DNA of 9,314 bases from Cellvibrionaceae bacterium (lineage in GTDB: Bacteria; Pseudomonadota; Gammaproteobacteria; Pseudomonadales; Cellvibrionaceae): NCBI GenBank assembly GCA_027012915.1, contig JALUYN010000521.1:1-9314 (forward strand), in the 5' to 3' direction. Shown here one piece after another: positions 7,397 through 9,314 of this stretch. A program made the translations under genes and the position numbers. How positions within the stretch are numbered: the first letter of the stretch is position 1; every line of letters starts with the position of its first letter. A model generated the notes under the pieces. That model did not search any database, was not told the DNA's origin, and saw only the letters and a list, made by a program, of their open reading frames with translations.

Positions 7397-7864
7397 TTAA
7401 GCGGTAGCGGCTTCTTCTTTCTTAGGAGCTTCAGCCTTAGGAGTTGCCTTTTTAGCGGCTGGTTTGGCAGCGGCTTTCTTGGCAGCTGGCTTAGCGGCAG
7501 CTTTTTTAGCAGCAGGCTTTTTAGCAGGTTTCTTGGCAGTTTTCTTGGTGCCTTTGATCTTTTCGATTTGCTCATTGACGGCTTTAACAGCTTTGTCAGT
7601 TTGCTCTTCGATTTTCTCGATCAGCTCAGAAACAAACTTGTCAGCTTTTTCATTCAGCTCACGAGCGTTGTCAGCCAGCTTGGCTACAGCTTCGTTGTGC
7701 TTGGCTTTTACAGTTCCGATAGTGTAAGACTTGGCTTTCTCTTCCAGCTTCTCAGCGTACTCGAAAGACTTGTCAGTAGCGTTCTTGTATTGCTCTTCAG
7801 TAGAGTCGATAGCTTTAACGATGTTGGATTGAACTTTTTCCTGGAAAGACTTCAGTTTGCTCAT
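7397..7864 (-). CDS. Small helical protein with Lys/Ala/Pro-rich tail (phasin-like or histone H1-like)
   Basis: The 155-residue product has two parts. Residues 1-~105 are highly charged and helix-prone, with no Pro, Cys or Trp, and suggest an amphipathic helix or coiled coil of the phasin type. Residues ~106-145 form a basic Lys/Ala/Pro tail holding three copies of a nine-residue PAAKKAAAK unit, like the DNA-binding tails of PhaF, AlgP and bacterial histone H1-like proteins. A short acidic/Ala end follows (EAPKKEEAATA). There is no signal peptide or membrane segment. The start has a good Shine-Dalgarno (GAGG, eight bases upstream). Codon use is strongly biased, for example ATC for all Ile and TAC for all Tyr, which suggests high expression. 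It is monocistronic with its own terminator. PhaF of Pseudomonas, a granule phasin that also binds DNA, is the closest architecture I know, but no pha genes are nearby. The function is inferred only from composition. Confidence 0.9.
   Translation of the reverse strand: MSKLKSFQEKVQSNIVKAIDSTEEQYKNATDKSFEYAEKLEEKAKSYTIGTVKAKHNEAVAKLADNARELNEKADKFVSELIEKIEEQTDKAVKAVNEQIEKIKGTKKTAKKPAKKPAAKKAAAKPAAKKAAAKPAAKKATPKAEAPKKEEAATA
7436..7516 (-). repeat. Three tandem 27-base units coding PAAKKAAAK
   Basis: Residues 117-143 of the small protein are PAAKKAAAK, PAAKKAAAK and PAAKKATPK. At DNA level this is an imperfect 27-base tandem repeat rich in GCT/GCC and AAG/AAA codons. Such repeats expand and contract readily in AlgP-type genes, so tail length may vary between strains. 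Confidence 0.8.
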
Positions 7865-7991
7865 GGTATGAACCTCGGGTTAAGTAATAAAACAGAGTTT
7901 AAAAAGCTCTCGGAGACCTATTTCCGATTTGTGAGGTTCACTTTAGGGATTATTTTTAGAATCCGCTTCCTAAAAACAGTAGCGGAGTATT

Positions 7992-8867
7992 TCAAGTGTT
8001 GGCTGTCACCCAGTCAAAGAACGCCAGATTGGCTCTGTCGATCGGATTGTGCTGCAGTTTAGCCAGGGCAAGGTTGAGTTCGACCCGGGGGCGCAGCGGG
8101 ACCGCGGCCAGTTCTCCCTCCTGCTCGGCCATTCGCGTAAGGCCCACGGTACAGCCCAATCCCTGCTTAACGCTGCGTATCAAAAGCGGTAAGAAATTGG
8201 TTTGGACGCGGATATCGGGGTGAACATCAAATTCCTGGCATAGCAGATCCAGGGAGCGCCGCACAAAGTAGCCACTTTCATAGAAGGCCATGGGCTGTTG
8301 ATCCAGCTCGGTAATATGCAGCTGTTGCTTCTCCGCCCAGGGGTGATGTCGCGGAGTGCAGACCACCAGTTCTTCTTGCACGAGCGGCACAAGATCAAAA
8401 GGTGCGTTGCTCTGTCCATCTTCCAGCGTGATGATCGCCAGTTCAACCTCGCGATTGAGCAGCTGCTCCCGCGATTGCTGGGTGCCTACCTGAGCAATAT
8501 TGGCCGACAGACCCGGATAAGCTCCCAAAAAACCGCTCAGTAACTCTGGCAGATAATAGGTCGCGAGCATCGAGGGGCAGGACAGTGACAATTCACCTTT
8601 CAACAGTTGATTGCCTTGCGATACATCCTGTTTCAGTGATTCTACTTCATCGAGAATTCTTTCGGCTCGCGACAATACCTCTTTCCCTTGGCTTGTTAAC
8701 ACAGCCTTGCGCCCTGAGCGGTTGAACAGTAATACCTCCAGCTCTTGCTCCAACTTTTTAATGGCAATACTCACTGCCGGTTGAGCCATATGAAGCTGTT
8801 CTGCAGCGCCGATGAAGCCTCCGTGGCGAACTACGGCCCGGAAGATGGCCAGTCTACGCAAGTTCAT
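7992..8867 (-). CDS. LysR-type transcriptional regulator, probable regulator of gcdH
   Basis: The 291-residue product has the full LysR layout. The N-terminal winged helix-turn-helix spans about residues 1-60 (RRLAIFRAVVRHGGFIGAAE, then QPAVS, followed by KLEQELEVLLFNR). A linker helix follows, and from about residue 90 a periplasmic-binding-protein-type effector domain runs to the end. Length is typical. The ATG at 8867 has an AAGG Shine-Dalgarno seven bases upstream. The gene is divergent from gcdH across a 97-base AT-rich region with a palindrome, the classical setting for a LysR protein controlling its neighbour and itself. In Pseudomonas a LysR-type regulator also lies next to gcdH (named GcdR). 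The specific role and ligand (glutarate or glutaryl-CoA) are inferred from position only. The gene ends 127 bases before the start of the lysine-tailed protein gene. Confidence 0.92.
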   Translation of the reverse strand: MNLRRLAIFRAVVRHGGFIGAAEQLHMAQPAVSIAIKKLEQELEVLLFNRSGRKAVLTSQGKEVLSRAERILDEVESLKQDVSQGNQLLKGELSLSCPSMLATYYLPELLSGFLGAYPGLSANIAQVGTQQSREQLLNREVELAIITLEDGQSNAPFDLVPLVQEELVVCTPRHHPWAEKQQLHITELDQQPMAFYESGYFVRRSLDLLCQEFDVHPDIRVQTNFLPLLIRSVKQGLGCTVGLTRMAEQEGELAAVPLRPRVELNLALAKLQHNPIDRANLAFFDWVTANT

Positions 8868-8892
8868 TGCTTAACCTTTTGTTTATGTATTT

Positions 8893-8918
8893 CATATAAA
8901 TTATATATTTTTTATATG
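8893..8918. promoter_or_regulatory. Palindromic operator in the lysR/gcdH divergent region
   Basis: CATATAAA (8893-8900) and TTTATATG (8911-8918) form a perfect inverted repeat with a ten-base AT-only spacer. The region is far richer in A+T than the flanking genes. LysR proteins bind interrupted palindromes in such shared regions, so this is the best operator candidate. It overlaps the probable lysR promoter. Confidence 0.6.
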
Positions 8919-8928
8919 TTTTGGTAAG
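8900..8928 (-). promoter_or_regulatory. Probable promoter of the LysR gene
   Basis: Read on the minus strand, a perfect TATAAT (-10) occupies 8905-8900, with a weak -35 (CTTACC) at 8928-8923 and a 17-base spacer. The start would fall near 8893, giving a ~25-base leader that includes the AAGG ribosome site. The -10 lies inside the palindrome, as expected for autorepression. Confidence 0.55.
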
Positions 8929-8937
8929 GCGTATATT
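8909..8937 (+). promoter_or_regulatory. Possible promoter of gcdH
   Basis: TATATT at 8932-8937 is a fair -10; the matching -35 (TTTTTA, 8909-8914, 17-base spacer) is poor, three of six bases. A poor -35 overlapped by the right half of the palindrome would fit a promoter that needs LysR activation. Assignment is tentative. Confidence 0.35.
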
Positions 8938-8964
8938 CGCAGTATCGAAACCGTCAGGAGCGCA

Positions 8965-9314
8965 ATGGCTATGCCGAAAGTCAAACAATGGCAACAACTG
9001 GATTGGCAGGATCCCTTCTTGCTGGAGCAACAACTCAGTGATGAACAGCGCATGGTGCGCGACAGCGCTCGCCAGTACGCTCAGGAGCAACTGCAGCCTC
9101 GTGTGCGTGACGCCTTTCGCTCAGAGAGCACAGATCCCGCCATTTTTCGGGAAATGGGAGCACTGGGGTTGTTGGGCTCCACCATAGAGGGTTATGGCTG
9201 CCCAGGTGTGGACTACATCAGCTATGGACTAATTGCCCGAGAGGTAGAGCGGGTGGACTCCGGCTATCGATCCATGATGAGTGTCCAGTCCTCGCTGGTG
9301 ATGTACCCCATCTA
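8965..9314 (+). CDS. gcdH: Glutaryl-CoA dehydrogenase, 5' part (3' end outside window)
   Basis: This FAD enzyme oxidises and decarboxylates glutaryl-CoA to crotonyl-CoA in lysine, hydroxylysine and glutarate breakdown, passing electrons to ETF. The window holds 116 codons of about 390-395 expected. [20 protein letters not shown] at the start, [32 protein letters not shown] and [12 protein letters not shown] match the N-terminal helical domain of glutaryl-CoA dehydrogenases rather than generic acyl-CoA dehydrogenases. The catalytic Glu lies beyond the window. AGGAG at 8956-8960 precedes two in-frame ATGs: 8965 (four bases away) and 8971 (ten bases away). I report the first, but initiation at 8971 is equally plausible. 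The frame has no stop to the right edge. The divergent LysR gene is the likely regulator. Confidence 0.93.
   Translation, partial: MAMPKVKQWQQLDWQDPFLLEQQLSDEQRMVRDSARQYAQEQLQPRVRDAFRSESTDPAIFREMGALGLLGSTIEGYGCPGVDYISYGLIAREVERVDSGYRSMMSVQSSLVMYPI

Noticed and set aside
7953..7976. TTTTTAG/CTAAAAA inverted repeat after the LysR gene
   Set aside because: It could be a terminator of the LysR gene, but the stem is only seven base pairs of mostly A:T and no T run follows it on the minus strand.
7298..8062. Long plus-strand open frame, Phe/Leu/Ser-rich
   Set aside because: It reads the complement of the lysine-tailed gene and runs through the 7344-7377 terminator hairpin; its composition is just the antisense of Lys/Glu/Ala codons.

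Overview
The window reads as ordinary gammaproteobacterial chromosome. The block bamD (minus) / rluD-pgeF-clpB (plus) has the same order and orientation as the yfiO / rluD-yfiH-clpB block of Escherichia coli and relatives. The moderate GC content, a two-domain glutamine-dependent NAD synthetase, a long BamD, and a divergent LysR regulator/gcdH pair point away from enterics. They suggest an environmental, possibly marine, member near the Pseudomonas/Cellvibrionales lineages; that placement is inference.

Layout. Bases 2-1333 hold the 3' part of nadE. Bases 1334-1537 are a convergent gap with a strong bidirectional terminator, flanked by an inverted pair of 20-base repeats of the GGGGTCAGAGCCC type. 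Bases 1538-2551 hold bamD on the minus strand, and 2552-2735 is the divergent promoter region. Bases 2736-4466 hold rluD and pgeF, which abut without a gap. Bases 4467-4569 carry a good sigma-32 (heat-shock) promoter for clpB at 4570-7209. Bases 7210-7396 hold a weak inverted repeat and a strong terminator. Bases 7397-7864 (minus) encode a small helical protein with a lysine/alanine/proline tail, phasin-like or histone-H1-like. Bases 7992-8867 (minus) encode a LysR-type regulator. Bases 8868-8964 are an AT-rich divergent control region with a perfect 8+8 palindrome, followed by the 5' part of gcdH from 8965 to the window end.

How the genes work together. Most encode housekeeping functions: NAD synthesis, outer-membrane protein assembly, ribosomal RNA pseudouridylation, peptidoglycan precursor quality control and protein disaggregation. 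The last pair is a small regulatory unit, in which the LysR protein probably controls glutaryl-CoA dehydrogenase (lysine/glutarate breakdown). I found no defence system, prophage, CRISPR array, tRNA, rRNA or intact insertion sequence. The least explained items are the lysine-tailed small protein, a ClpB insertion in the second ATPase domain, the apparent loss of the internal ClpB start codon, and the repeat pair around the first terminator.
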